Shown: piece by piece, positions 1 to 7,013 of the stretch | Numbering within the stretch: the stretch's first letter is position 1 | Layout of the letters: each line of letters begins with the position of its first letter | DNA from: Winogradskyella immobilis | GTDB taxonomy: Bacteria; Bacteroidota; Bacteroidia; Flavobacteriales; Flavobacteriaceae | NCBI RefSeq assembly: GCF_021887715.1 | Contig: NZ_JAIQXX010000001.1 | Span: forward strand, 62,001-126,000 | Length of the DNA: 64,000 nucleotides | Reading direction: 5' to 3' | Position numbers and translations under genes: made by a program | The notes under the pieces: generated by a model | Told to the model about the DNA's origin: nothing | Seen by the model: only the letters and a program-made list of their open reading frames with translations | Database searches by the model: none

Positions 1-395
1 CAGATGCGGAAGAGCGTGTAAATAAAGATAAAGAAGGTGTGGTAAAAGTAGAGTTAGATAAAATCTATTTCGATTTCGATAAATCAAAAATTAGAGAAGA
101 CGCTGCTAAAACGTTAGATGTATTAGTAGATCTAATGAAAAAATACCCGTCAATGTCTATAGAAGTGTCTGCGCATACCGATGTAAGAGGTAGAGATCAA
201 TACAATTTAGACTTGTCTAAAAAACGTGCGGCATCAACCTTAGAATATTTAGTAAGCCGAGGCATAGAACGTAGCCGATTAACTAGCGAAGGTTATGGTG
301 AAACAAAACCATTAAATCATTGTGATAAACCAGGAATATGCTCTAAAGCAGATTATGAAGTTAATAGACGCTGCGAATTTAAGGTTATAAACTAA
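1..395 (+). CDS. OmpA-family outer membrane protein, C-terminal part (5' end outside window)
   Basis: The reading frame is open from the left edge, so only the C-terminal peptidoglycan-binding domain is visible. It carries the OmpA signature: YFDFDKSKIRED, then SAHTDVRGRDQYNLDLSKKRA, and a terminal NRRCEFKV whose arginine, with the HTD aspartate, normally binds diaminopimelate. Two cysteines lie in the NHCDKPGICSKADYE loop, as is common in Bacteroidota members. In flavobacteria such domains often end larger TPR/PD40-containing proteins linked to PorP/SprF and type IX secretion, but the N-terminal part cannot be judged here. The GTG at position 39 is internal, not the start. A strong terminator follows. 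Confidence 0.9.
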   Translation, partial: DAEERVNKDKEGVVKVELDKIYFDFDKSKIREDAAKTLDVLVDLMKKYPSMSIEVSAHTDVRGRDQYNLDLSKKRAASTLEYLVSRGIERSRLTSEGYGETKPLNHCDKPGICSKADYEVNRRCEFKVIN

Positions 396-415
396 AATTT
401 ATTACTGCTTATCTC

Positions 416-461
416 AAAAGCCTTTCTTCCCGATTATTATCAGGATTAGAAAGGCTTTTTC
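416..461 (+). terminator. Rho-independent terminator after the OmpA-family gene
   Basis: The arms AAAAGCCTTTCT and AGAAAGGCTTTT are perfectly complementary around a 20-nt loop and are followed by a T-rich run. Confidence 0.85.
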
Positions 462-482
462 TTTATATTTGTTTTATTGCTG

Positions 483-580
483 AATGTCATTCAGAGTTGT
501 CAGACTGAGCTTGTCGAAGTTGAAACGAAGAATCTTATTTATGAATTATTAATAAAAGATTCCCACTTTCGTGGGAAGTA
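483..580 (+). repeat. Composite dispersed intergenic repeat upstream of ruvB (copy A)
   Basis: The segment contains GTCATTCAGAG, the core CTGAGCTTGTCGAAG (505-519), ACGAAGAATCT, and a hairpin TTCCCACTTTCGTGGGAA (about 560-577). The core resembles copies at 1686-1701, 2035-2050 (inverted) and 60524-60537. The outer parts resemble a simpler copy at 24652-24678. The hairpin ends a few bases before the ruvB ATG, so the element forms the whole ruvB leader. Confidence 0.75.
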
Positions 581-582
581 AC

Positions 583-1605
583 ATGAACGAAAACTTAGAT
601 CCTACAAACGAAAACTTTACACCCGAAGAGCTCGATGTCGAAAAGAAATTGAGACCTCTATCTTTTGAAGACTTTACAGGTCAAGATCAAGTATTAGAAA
701 ATTTGCAGATTTTCGTTCAGGCAGCTAACCTAAGAGGAGAAGCTTTAGATCATGCCTTATTCCACGGACCGCCAGGTTTAGGGAAAACCACCTTAGCACA
801 TATTTTAGCAAATGAATTAGATGTTGGTATAAAAGTAACATCAGGACCTGTTTTAGATAAGCCAGGAGATTTAGCAGGTTTACTTACTAATTTAGAAGAA
901 AGAGATGTTCTTTTTATAGATGAAATTCATCGTTTAAGTCCTATTGTAGAAGAATATTTGTATTCTGCAATGGAGGATTATAAAATTGATATCATGATTG
1001 AGTCTGGGCCAAATGCCAGAACAGTTCAGATTAATTTAAGCCCGTTCACTTTAGTTGGTGCCACTACACGTTCAGGATTGTTAACAGCACCAATGCGTGC
1101 ACGTTTTGGTATACAAAGTCGTTTACAATATTACAGTACAGAATTATTAACTACAATTGTGCAACGTAGCGCAGCCATACTTAATATGCCAATTACAATG
1201 GAAGCTGCTATTGAAATTGCTGGACGTAGCCGAGGAACACCTCGTATTGCTAATGCTTTGCTAAGACGTGTTAGAGACTTTGCACAGATTAAAGGCAATG
1301 GAAGTATTGATATTGCAATTGCAAAATTTGGGCTAGAAGCTCTACATGTAGATGCTCATGGTTTAGATGAAATGGACAATAAAATTTTAACTACAATTAT
1401 TGAAAAATTTAAAGGAGGTCCAGTAGGGATTTCAACAATAGCAACTGCAGTAAGTGAAAGTACAGAAACCATTGAAGAAGTTTACGAGCCTTTTTTAATA
1501 CAACAAGGTTTTATTATGCGTACGCCAAGAGGTAGAGAAGTTACCGAATTAGCTTATAAACATTTAGGAAAAATAAAAGGGCCAACACAAGGAGGATTGT
1601 TTTAA
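583..1605 (+). CDS. ruvB: Holliday junction branch migration helicase RuvB
   Basis: ATPase motor of the RuvAB complex, which drives branch migration of Holliday junctions in recombinational repair. The 340-aa protein has Walker A ([10 protein letters not shown], about residues 61-70), Walker B ([10 protein letters not shown], about 109-118), the sensor region [18 protein letters not shown] and a C-terminal winged helix ([16 protein letters not shown]). I chose the ATG at 583. The in-frame GTG at 571 lies inside the hairpin of the upstream repeat, and family members begin with MNEN-like sequence. ruvA lies separately at 6427. The leader is repeat-derived and has no evident Shine-Dalgarno site. 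Confidence 0.97.
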   Translation: MNENLDPTNENFTPEELDVEKKLRPLSFEDFTGQDQVLENLQIFVQAANLRGEALDHALFHGPPGLGKTTLAHILANELDVGIKVTSGPVLDKPGDLAGLLTNLEERDVLFIDEIHRLSPIVEEYLYSAMEDYKIDIMIESGPNARTVQINLSPFTLVGATTRSGLLTAPMRARFGIQSRLQYYSTELLTTIVQRSAAILNMPITMEAAIEIAGRSRGTPRIANALLRRVRDFAQIKGNGSIDIAIAKFGLEALHVDAHGLDEMDNKILTTIIEKFKGGPVGISTIATAVSESTETIEEVYEPFLIQQGFIMRTPRGREVTELAYKHLGKIKGPTQGGLF

Positions 1606-1610
1606 CATTT

Positions 1611-1645
1611 TATCAGACTGAGTCTTTCGACTAGTCTCAAGATAA
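1611..1645 (+). repeat. Divergent copy of the dispersed repeat (copy B)
   Basis: Just after the ruvB stop, the sequence TCAGACTGAGTCTTTCGAC resembles the CTGAGC...GTCGAAG core but has diverged in the centre. It lies 40 bases before a clean copy in the same orientation. Confidence 0.5.
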
Positions 1646-1678
1646 ACTCTATATAAGATTTGAGAATAGTATATTTAA

Positions 1679-1703
1679 TGTCAGGCTGAGCGCAGTCGAA
1701 GCC
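1679..1703 (+). repeat. Left inverted repeat of the GIY-YIG cassette (copy C)
   Basis: TGTCAGGCTGAGCGCAGTCG followed by AAGCC. The core at 1686-1701 is the exact reverse complement of 2035-2050. It ends 17 bases before the GIY-YIG start codon. Confidence 0.85.
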
Positions 1704-1720
1704 TTAAACATTCAATATTT

Positions 1721-2032
1721 ATGTATTTATATTATGTCTACATTTTAAAATGTACAGATAATTCTTACTATACAGGAATTACAAATGATATATCCAAAAG
1801 ATTTATAGAGCATCAATCAGGTTATAAAAAGGATTCTTATACTTATAAGAGGAGACCATTAAAATTAGAGTTTTATCAAGAATTTAATGATGTCTTACAA
1901 GCCATATATTTTGAAAAGAAAATAAAAGGATGGACTAAAGCTAAAAAAAGAGCATTAATAAGTGGGGATTTTGATATGCTCCAAATATTATCAGAATGTA
2001 GAAATGTGACTCATTATAAATATAATAATTAG
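1721..2032 (+). CDS. GIY-YIG nuclease family protein (UPF0213/URI type)
   Basis: A small 103-aa single-domain nuclease. The GIY-YIG motif appears as YVY (residues 5-7) and YTG (17-19), followed by R27 and H31. The putative metal-binding glutamate is E65 in FEKKIKGW. All the usual catalytic positions are therefore present, and the length is normal for the family. The cellular role of this short class is not established; relatives include the catalytic domains of UvrC and of homing endonucleases. The gene lies between two inverted copies of a dispersed repeat, and its TAG stop overlaps the right-hand copy. This arrangement suggests a mobile or repeat-maintaining element rather than a repair operon with ruvB. 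Confidence 0.9.
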   Translation: MYLYYVYILKCTDNSYYTGITNDISKRFIEHQSGYKKDSYTYKRRPLKLEFYQEFNDVLQAIYFEKKIKGWTKAKKRALISGDFDMLQILSECRNVTHYKYNN

Positions 2033-2056
2033 CACTTCGACTGCGCTCAGTGTGAC
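2031..2056 (-). repeat. Right inverted repeat of the GIY-YIG cassette (copy D)
   Basis: The reverse complement reads GTCACACTGAGCGCAGTCG followed by AAGTGCT. The 16-base core is identical to the left copy. It overlaps the GIY-YIG stop codon and ends 7 bases before the queG ATG, so it also forms the queG leader. Confidence 0.85.
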
Positions 2057-2063
2057 AATACAA

Positions 2064-2990
2064 ATGATAAACAATAAAATTAAATACACGGAATTCATTA
2101 AAACCGAAGCCAAACGCCTAGGCTTTTTGTCTTGTGGAATTAGCAAAGCCGAATTTTTAGAAGCAGAAGCACCAAGGTTAGAGCAATGGCTAAATAATAA
2201 TAGTCATGGAGAAATGCGTTATATGGAAAACCATTTTGATAAACGTTTAGATCCAACGTTGTTGGTTGAAGACTCTAAAAGTGTGGTATCTCTGTTATTA
2301 AATTATTACCCAAGCCAAGAGCAAACAGCTAATAGCTATAAGCTGTCAAAATACGCTTATGGTACAGATTATCATTTTGTAATTAAAGATAAACTAAAAG
2401 AACTCTTACACTGTATTCAAAACGAAATAGGGGAGGTTAACGGGCGTGCTTTTGTAGATTCTGCACCTGTTTTAGATAAAGCGTGGGCAGCAAAATCGGG
2501 TTTGGGCTGGATAGGTAAACACAGCAATTTATTAACTCAAAAAGTAGGTTCGTTTTATTTTATAGCGGAGCTTATTATCGATTTAGAATTAGATTACGAC
2601 ACTTCTGTAACAGATCATTGTGGGTCGTGTACAGCGTGCATAGATGCTTGCCCTACGGAAGCGATAACAGAACCTTATGTAGTAGATGGCAGTAAATGTA
2701 TTAGTTATTTTACTATAGAATTAAAAGACAATATTCCATCAGAATTTAAAGGTCAATTTAATGACTGGATGTTCGGTTGCGATATTTGCCAAGATGTCTG
2801 TCCATGGAACCGCTTTAGTCAATCACATAATGAACCTTTATTTAATCCGCATCCAGAATTACTTTCTATGACAAAAAAAGATTGGGAGGAAATTACTGAA
2901 GATACGTTTAAAAAAGTGTTTAAAAAATCTGCTGTAAAGCGTACAAAGTTCTCAGGATTAAAACGAAACGTTGATTTTCTAAAAGATTAA
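2064..2990 (+). CDS. queG: Epoxyqueuosine reductase QueG
   Basis: Cobalamin- and iron-sulfur-dependent enzyme of the last step of queuosine synthesis, reducing epoxyqueuosine to queuosine at the wobble base of tRNAs. The 308-aa protein has the catalytic-region motif [20 protein letters not shown] (Asp near 132). It also has two 4Fe-4S cluster motifs, [12 protein letters not shown] (Cys 186, 189, 192, 196) and [10 protein letters not shown] (Cys 239, 242, 246, with Cys 212 as the likely fourth ligand). The ATG at 2064 is preferred to an in-frame GTG at 2052, which lies inside the repeat. A convergent gene ends 5 bases downstream. Confidence 0.96.
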   Translation: MINNKIKYTEFIKTEAKRLGFLSCGISKAEFLEAEAPRLEQWLNNNSHGEMRYMENHFDKRLDPTLLVEDSKSVVSLLLNYYPSQEQTANSYKLSKYAYGTDYHFVIKDKLKELLHCIQNEIGEVNGRAFVDSAPVLDKAWAAKSGLGWIGKHSNLLTQKVGSFYFIAELIIDLELDYDTSVTDHCGSCTACIDACPTEAITEPYVVDGSKCISYFTIELKDNIPSEFKGQFNDWMFGCDICQDVCPWNRFSQSHNEPLFNPHPELLSMTKKDWEEITEDTFKKVFKKSAVKRTKFSGLKRNVDFLKD

Positions 2991-2995
2991 AAAAA

Positions 2996-3904
2996 TCATT
3001 TTTTCTTCTGCGGAATATAAAACCGGTATATCGCTTCAAACTCAACCAAAAAACTAGATTGTATATCTTTATTTAACTGTGTGCGATTGTCACCAATTTG
3101 AAACCCAGGAAGCGCTAAATCTACACGGTCTCCTTGCTGGTATAGTTCAAAATTATTAGAAGCAAAACCCCATTTAGCTCTCAATAATACGCTTTTATTT
3201 AATACATTTAGTTGAGTGTATATTGTGTATTTTAATGAGCTTTGATGTGCATACAGTCTAGCATTATCTTCATTAATATTATAAGAACGTCCAACTCCAT
3301 TATAATCTACACCAAGCGTAAATTTGTTGAAACTGTAATTAATGTCAAATGAGATAGGAGCTAAAACATCCATAGCAAAACGTCCATTTTTACTGAGATA
3401 ATTCCATCCAAAAAAAGGAGAAATGATAACACCAAAAGCTTCGGTAGAACTATAAACTCCAAATTTATAAGAGAAGTTTTTAGATTTATTATAATTTATA
3501 ATAGCAATGCCACCGTATTGTATATCATTAGAGGTAATGTTTTGAAAATCTGAAGACAATCTAGGTAAAAAAATGAAATTACTAGTCCATTTATCAGAGT
3601 GGTTTGTAGCTAAACCAATTTTAAATGTTGTACTGTAAACATTGGAAAATCCATTATTAGGAAAAAACTCTAAACGATTAGAATTATGTATAGGTCCAGT
3701 AATAATCGTATACTTATCGTTAATAGGAATAGGAATGGTTAAATCTACATCTAAGTAGCTAACAGTTGTGCTACCTAAATCACTTTCAAAATCATTGTTA
3801 AATGAATGCCCATATGCTATAGAAAATAAGTCGATATAATTTTGCGCCCCAGAGAAAACAGGAAAACAAAAGAGAATAAGTATGAGGTATTGTTTCAAGA
3901 ACAA
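2996..3904 (-). CDS. Secreted beta-rich protein, probable DUF6268 outer-membrane barrel
   Basis: A 302-aa protein with an N-terminal signal peptide (LKQYLILILFCFPVFSGAQ). The rest alternates aromatic and polar residues, as in outer-membrane beta-strands, and ends RFYIP before a basic tail. The YIDLFSIAYGHSF start and the segment with NDKYTIITGPIHNSNRLEF fit the DUF6268 family as I remember it; function is unknown. No ATG lies near the signal peptide, so translation probably starts at TTG (3904 or 3898). The gene converges on queG with a 5-base gap. Confidence 0.7.
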   Translation of the reverse strand: MFLKQYLILILFCFPVFSGAQNYIDLFSIAYGHSFNNDFESDLGSTTVSYLDVDLTIPIPINDKYTIITGPIHNSNRLEFFPNNGFSNVYSTTFKIGLATNHSDKWTSNFIFLPRLSSDFQNITSNDIQYGGIAIINYNKSKNFSYKFGVYSSTEAFGVIISPFFGWNYLSKNGRFAMDVLAPISFDINYSFNKFTLGVDYNGVGRSYNINEDNARLYAHQSSLKYTIYTQLNVLNKSVLLRAKWGFASNNFELYQQGDRVDLALPGFQIGDNRTQLNKDIQSSFLVEFEAIYRFYIPQKKK

Positions 3905-4037
3905 ATCATTTTAGATTGCAAAAGTAGAAAAATCAAAACCTTTTTATGGTATGAAAATCAAAAAGCGTTGTTAAATTATAGCGATTATAACGACATTTAT
4001 TAAGAATAATTGTTTAAAATTAGATATATAAAATCTA

Positions 4038-4057
4038 GAACTTACCTTTGTAAGTTC
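4038..4057 (+). promoter_or_regulatory. maeB promoter -7 element inside a perfect palindrome
   Basis: TACCTTTG (4043-4050) matches the Bacteroidota -7 consensus TAnnTTTG. It lies inside the perfect dyad GAACTTACCTTTGTAAGTTC (8-base arms, 4-base centre). No good -33 TTG is seen at the usual spacing. The dyad ends 11 bases before the maeB ATG. An operator is inferred. Confidence 0.45.
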
Positions 4058-4068
4058 AAACTATAGGT

Positions 4069-6348
4069 ATGAGTAAACAAAGCAAACGTAGAGAAGCATT
4101 AGTATATCATGCAAAACCTACTCCAGGTAAAATAAAAGTCGTTCCAACAAAAAAATACGCAACGCAACGCGATTTAGCTTTAGCATATTCTCCAGGAGTT
4201 GCAGAACCTTGTTTAGAGATTGAAAAAGATAAAGATAATGCCTATAAATATACTGCAAAAGGGAATCTTGTAGCAGTAATCTCTAACGGAACAGCTGTAT
4301 TAGGGTTGGGTAATATTGGCCCTGAAGCTTCTAAGCCAGTAATGGAAGGAAAAGGCTTGCTCTTTAAAATATTTGCTGATATTGATGTTTTTGATATTGA
4401 AATAAATACCGAAAATATTGAAGAATTTATTGCGACGGTAAAAAATATTGCGCCAACATTTGGTGGTATAAACCTAGAAGATATTAAAGCTCCTGAAGCT
4501 TTTGAGATAGAATGTCGTTTAAAAGATGAGCTCGATATTCCTGTAATGCATGATGACCAACATGGTACGGCAATTATCTCTGCTGCGGCTTTATTAAATG
4601 CTTTAGAGATTGCAGATAAAAATATAGAAGATGTAAGTATAGTAGTAAGTGGAGCTGGTGCGGCGGCTATTTCGTGCACACGATTATATCAAGCATTTGG
4701 AGCACGTCGTGAAAATATTGTAATGCTCGATAGTAAAGGTGTAATAAGAAAAGATCGAGAGAATTTAACAGATGAAAAATCAGAATTTGCTACACATCGA
4801 AAAATAGATGCTTTAGATGAAGCTATGCAAAACGCTGATGTTTTTATAGGGTTATCTAAAGCAGATATAGTTACACCGGCAATGTTAAAAACAATGGCAA
4901 TTAATCCTATTGTTTTTGCTATGGCAAATCCAAATCCAGAAATAAAATACCAATTAGCAATAGATACTAGAGATGATATTATTATGGCAACAGGTCGTAG
5001 TGATCATCCAAATCAAGTTAATAATGTTTTAGGATTTCCATTTATTTTTAGAGGAGCTTTAGATGTAAGAGCAACAAAAATTAATGAACCTATGAAGATG
5101 GCAGCTGTAAAGGCGTTATCTAAACTTGCTAAAGAAGCTGTGCCAGAACAAGTAAATATAGCTTATGATGAAACACGATTAACTTTTGGTAAAGATTATA
5201 TTATTCCTAAGCCTTTCGATCCTAGATTAATTGCAGAAGTACCACCAGCTGTAGCAAAAGCAGCTATAGAAAGTGGTGTAGCAAAAGAGCCTATAACAGA
5301 TTGGGATAAATACAAAACTACACTTTTAGAACGCTTAGGTTCAGATAATAAATTGGTACGATTATTACTTGGTAGAGCGCGTACAAATCCTAAACGTATT
5401 GTATATGCAGAAGCAGATCATTTAGATGTGCTAAAAGCGGCACAGATTGTTTATGACGAAGGAGTTGCTATCCCTATTTTATTAGGCCGTAGAGATACCA
5501 TTTTAGAATTAATGGAAGAGATAGAATTCGAAGCAGATTTAGAAATTATAGACCCAAAATCTGAAGAAGAAAATGAACGAAGAAATAGATACGCTGAAGC
5601 TTATTGGAAACGAAGACATCGTAAAGGAGTAACACAGTATTCTGCTCGTAAAATTATGCGAGAGCGTAATTATTTTGCAGCTATGATGGTAAACCAAGGA
5701 GATGCAGATGGTTTAATTTCTGGTTATTCACGTAGTTATCCTAGTGTGGTAAAACCGATGCTAGAGCTTATTGGTATGGCTAATGGTGTATCTCGTATAG
5801 CAACAACTAATGTTATGATGACTGAACGAGGTCCTTTATTTTTGAGTGATACTTCAATAAACATAGAGCCTACAGCAAAAGATTTGGCTAAAATTGCACA
5901 GATGACTTCTCGTGTAGTTAAAATGTTTGGAATGGAGCCTGTTGTGGCTATGATATCGTATTCTAACTTTGGGTCGTCAGAAAATGATAGAGCTAGTAAA
6001 GTAAGAGAAGCAGTGTCTTATTTACATAAATCATATCCAGAAATGATTGTTGACGGAGAATTACAAACCGATTTTGCGTTAAATTCTGAAATGCTTCAAG
6101 ATATATTTCCGTTTTCTAAGTTGGTTGGTAAAAAAGTTAATACGTTGGTGTTTCCAAATTTAGATGCTGCAAATATTACGTATAAGCTTTTAAAAGAATT
6201 GAATAAAGCAGACTCTATTGGGCCAATTATGATGGGAATGCGCAAGCCAGTTCATATCCTTCAACTAGATGCAAGTGTAGATGAAATTGTTAATATGACG
6301 GCTATAGCTGTAATCGATGCACAAGAGAAAGGTAAAAAACATTCGTAA
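4069..6348 (+). CDS. maeB: NADP-dependent malic enzyme MaeB (malic enzyme-phosphotransacetylase hybrid)
   Basis: Oxidative decarboxylation of malate to pyruvate with NADP reduction, linking the TCA cycle to pyruvate and NADPH supply. The 759-aa length is that of the hybrid form. Residues 1 to about 420 form the malic enzyme part, with GTAVLGLGNIGP (74-85), DIKAPEAFEIE (138-148), HDDQHGTA (161-168) and the Rossmann motif VVSGAGAAA (192-200). Residues from about 430 to the end form a phosphotransacetylase-like domain, which in characterised homologues is regulatory and binds acetyl-CoA. The gene has its own predicted promoter with a palindrome over the -7 box. Confidence 0.96.
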   Translation: MSKQSKRREALVYHAKPTPGKIKVVPTKKYATQRDLALAYSPGVAEPCLEIEKDKDNAYKYTAKGNLVAVISNGTAVLGLGNIGPEASKPVMEGKGLLFKIFADIDVFDIEINTENIEEFIATVKNIAPTFGGINLEDIKAPEAFEIECRLKDELDIPVMHDDQHGTAIISAAALLNALEIADKNIEDVSIVVSGAGAAAISCTRLYQAFGARRENIVMLDSKGVIRKDRENLTDEKSEFATHRKIDALDEAMQNADVFIGLSKADIVTPAMLKTMAINPIVFAMANPNPEIKYQLAIDTRDDIIMATGRSDHPNQVNNVLGFPFIFRGALDVRATKINEPMKMAAVKALSKLAKEAVPEQVNIAYDETRLTFGKDYIIPKPFDPRLIAEVPPAVAKAAIESGVAKEPITDWDKYKTTLLERLGSDNKLVRLLLGRARTNPKRIVYAEADHLDVLKAAQIVYDEGVAIPILLGRRDTILELMEEIEFEADLEIIDPKSEEENERRNRYAEAYWKRRHRKGVTQYSARKIMRERNYFAAMMVNQGDADGLISGYSRSYPSVVKPMLELIGMANGVSRIATTNVMMTERGPLFLSDTSINIEPTAKDLAKIAQMTSRVVKMFGMEPVVAMISYSNFGSSENDRASKVREAVSYLHKSYPEMIVDGELQTDFALNSEMLQDIFPFSKLVGKKVNTLVFPNLDAANITYKLLKELNKADSIGPIMMGMRKPVHILQLDASVDEIVNMTAIAVIDAQEKGKKHS

Positions 6349-6369
6349 GCCTTTATTTTAGACCTTTAA

Positions 6370-6411
6370 AGTGCTTTTATATGTAAATAATTTTATTACA
6401 TTTGAAGCACT
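6370..6411 (+). promoter_or_regulatory. Nested inverted repeats containing a ruvA -7 element
   Basis: AGTGCTT (6370-6376) pairs with AAGCACT (6405-6411). Inside them ATGTAA (6381-6386) pairs with TTACAT (6396-6401). TACATTTG (6397-6404) fits TAnnTTTG. A -33 TTG is not evident. This may be a maeB 3' hairpin, a ruvA promoter or operator, or both. Confidence 0.35.
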
Positions 6412-6426
6412 AACTTTTAATACTGC

Positions 6427-7008
6427 ATGATAACGCACCTTCAAGGAAAACTTGTTGAAAAGAATCCGACAGACGTGGTTATAGATTGCAATGGTGTAGG
6501 CTATTTATTACACATATCATTGCATACCTATTCTAAAATTCCTGACCAAGAAAACTTAAAATTATACACCTATTTACAAGTTAGAGAAGACGCCCATACA
6601 TTGTATGGATTTTCTTCTCAGACCGAACGCGAAATATTTAAATTATTAATTTCTGTAAGTGGTGTAGGCGCTAGTATTGCACGTACCATGTTATCATCAT
6701 TAACTCCGCAACAAGTAAAAGAAGGAATTGCTAGTGGTGATGTAGGTTTAATTCAATCTATAAAAGGAATTGGTGCTAAAACAGCACAACGGGTCATCTT
6801 AGATTTAAAAGATAAAGTGTTAAAGGTTTACGGAATTGATGAAGTTTCTACTATTGAGAACAATACTAACAAAAGTGAAGCGTTATCAGCTTTAGAAGTT
6901 TTAGGATTTAATAAAAAACAATCCGAAAAAGTCGTAGATAAAATTTTAGCTCAAGAACCAAATGCCAATGTTGAAAAAATAATTAAAGACGCATTAAAAA
7001 ATTTATAG
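6427..7008 (+). CDS. ruvA: Holliday junction branch migration protein RuvA
   Basis: DNA-binding partner of RuvB, which recognises the Holliday junction as a tetramer. The 193-aa protein has the N-terminal OB-like domain (MITHLQGKLVEKNPTDVVIDCNG), tandem helix-hairpin-helix motifs (SGVGASIARTML and IKGIGAKTAQRVILDLKDK) and the flexible C-terminal domain that contacts RuvB (KSEALSALEVLGFNKKQSEKVV). Its stop codon lies 5 bases before the sprA start, so the two genes may be transcribed together. Confidence 0.97.
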   Translation: MITHLQGKLVEKNPTDVVIDCNGVGYLLHISLHTYSKIPDQENLKLYTYLQVREDAHTLYGFSSQTEREIFKLLISVSGVGASIARTMLSSLTPQQVKEGIASGDVGLIQSIKGIGAKTAQRVILDLKDKVLKVYGIDEVSTIENNTNKSEALSALEVLGFNKKQSEKVVDKILAQEPNANVEKIIKDALKNL

Positions 7009-7013
7009 CACCA

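Larger units (their letters stand above)
1679..2056 (+). mobile_element. Candidate GIY-YIG mobile cassette bounded by inverted repeats
   Basis: A 378-bp unit made of a left repeat (1679-1703), a 103-codon GIY-YIG nuclease gene and a right repeat in inverted orientation (2031-2056). The 16-base core CTGAGCGCAGTCGAAG is identical in both repeats. The gene fills the interior, and its stop codon overlaps the right repeat. The unit separates ruvB from queG, which I would otherwise expect to be close neighbours. The layout recalls REP/RAYT elements, but mobility is inferred and not shown by the sequence alone. Confidence 0.5.

Noticed and set aside
571-582. GTG at 571 as ruvB start
   Set aside because: It lies within the repeat hairpin; the ATG at 583 gives the family N-terminus.
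4242-4679. Antisense 145-aa ORF inside maeB
   Set aside because: Ser/Ile-rich shadow of a strongly conserved gene, with no domain or start context.
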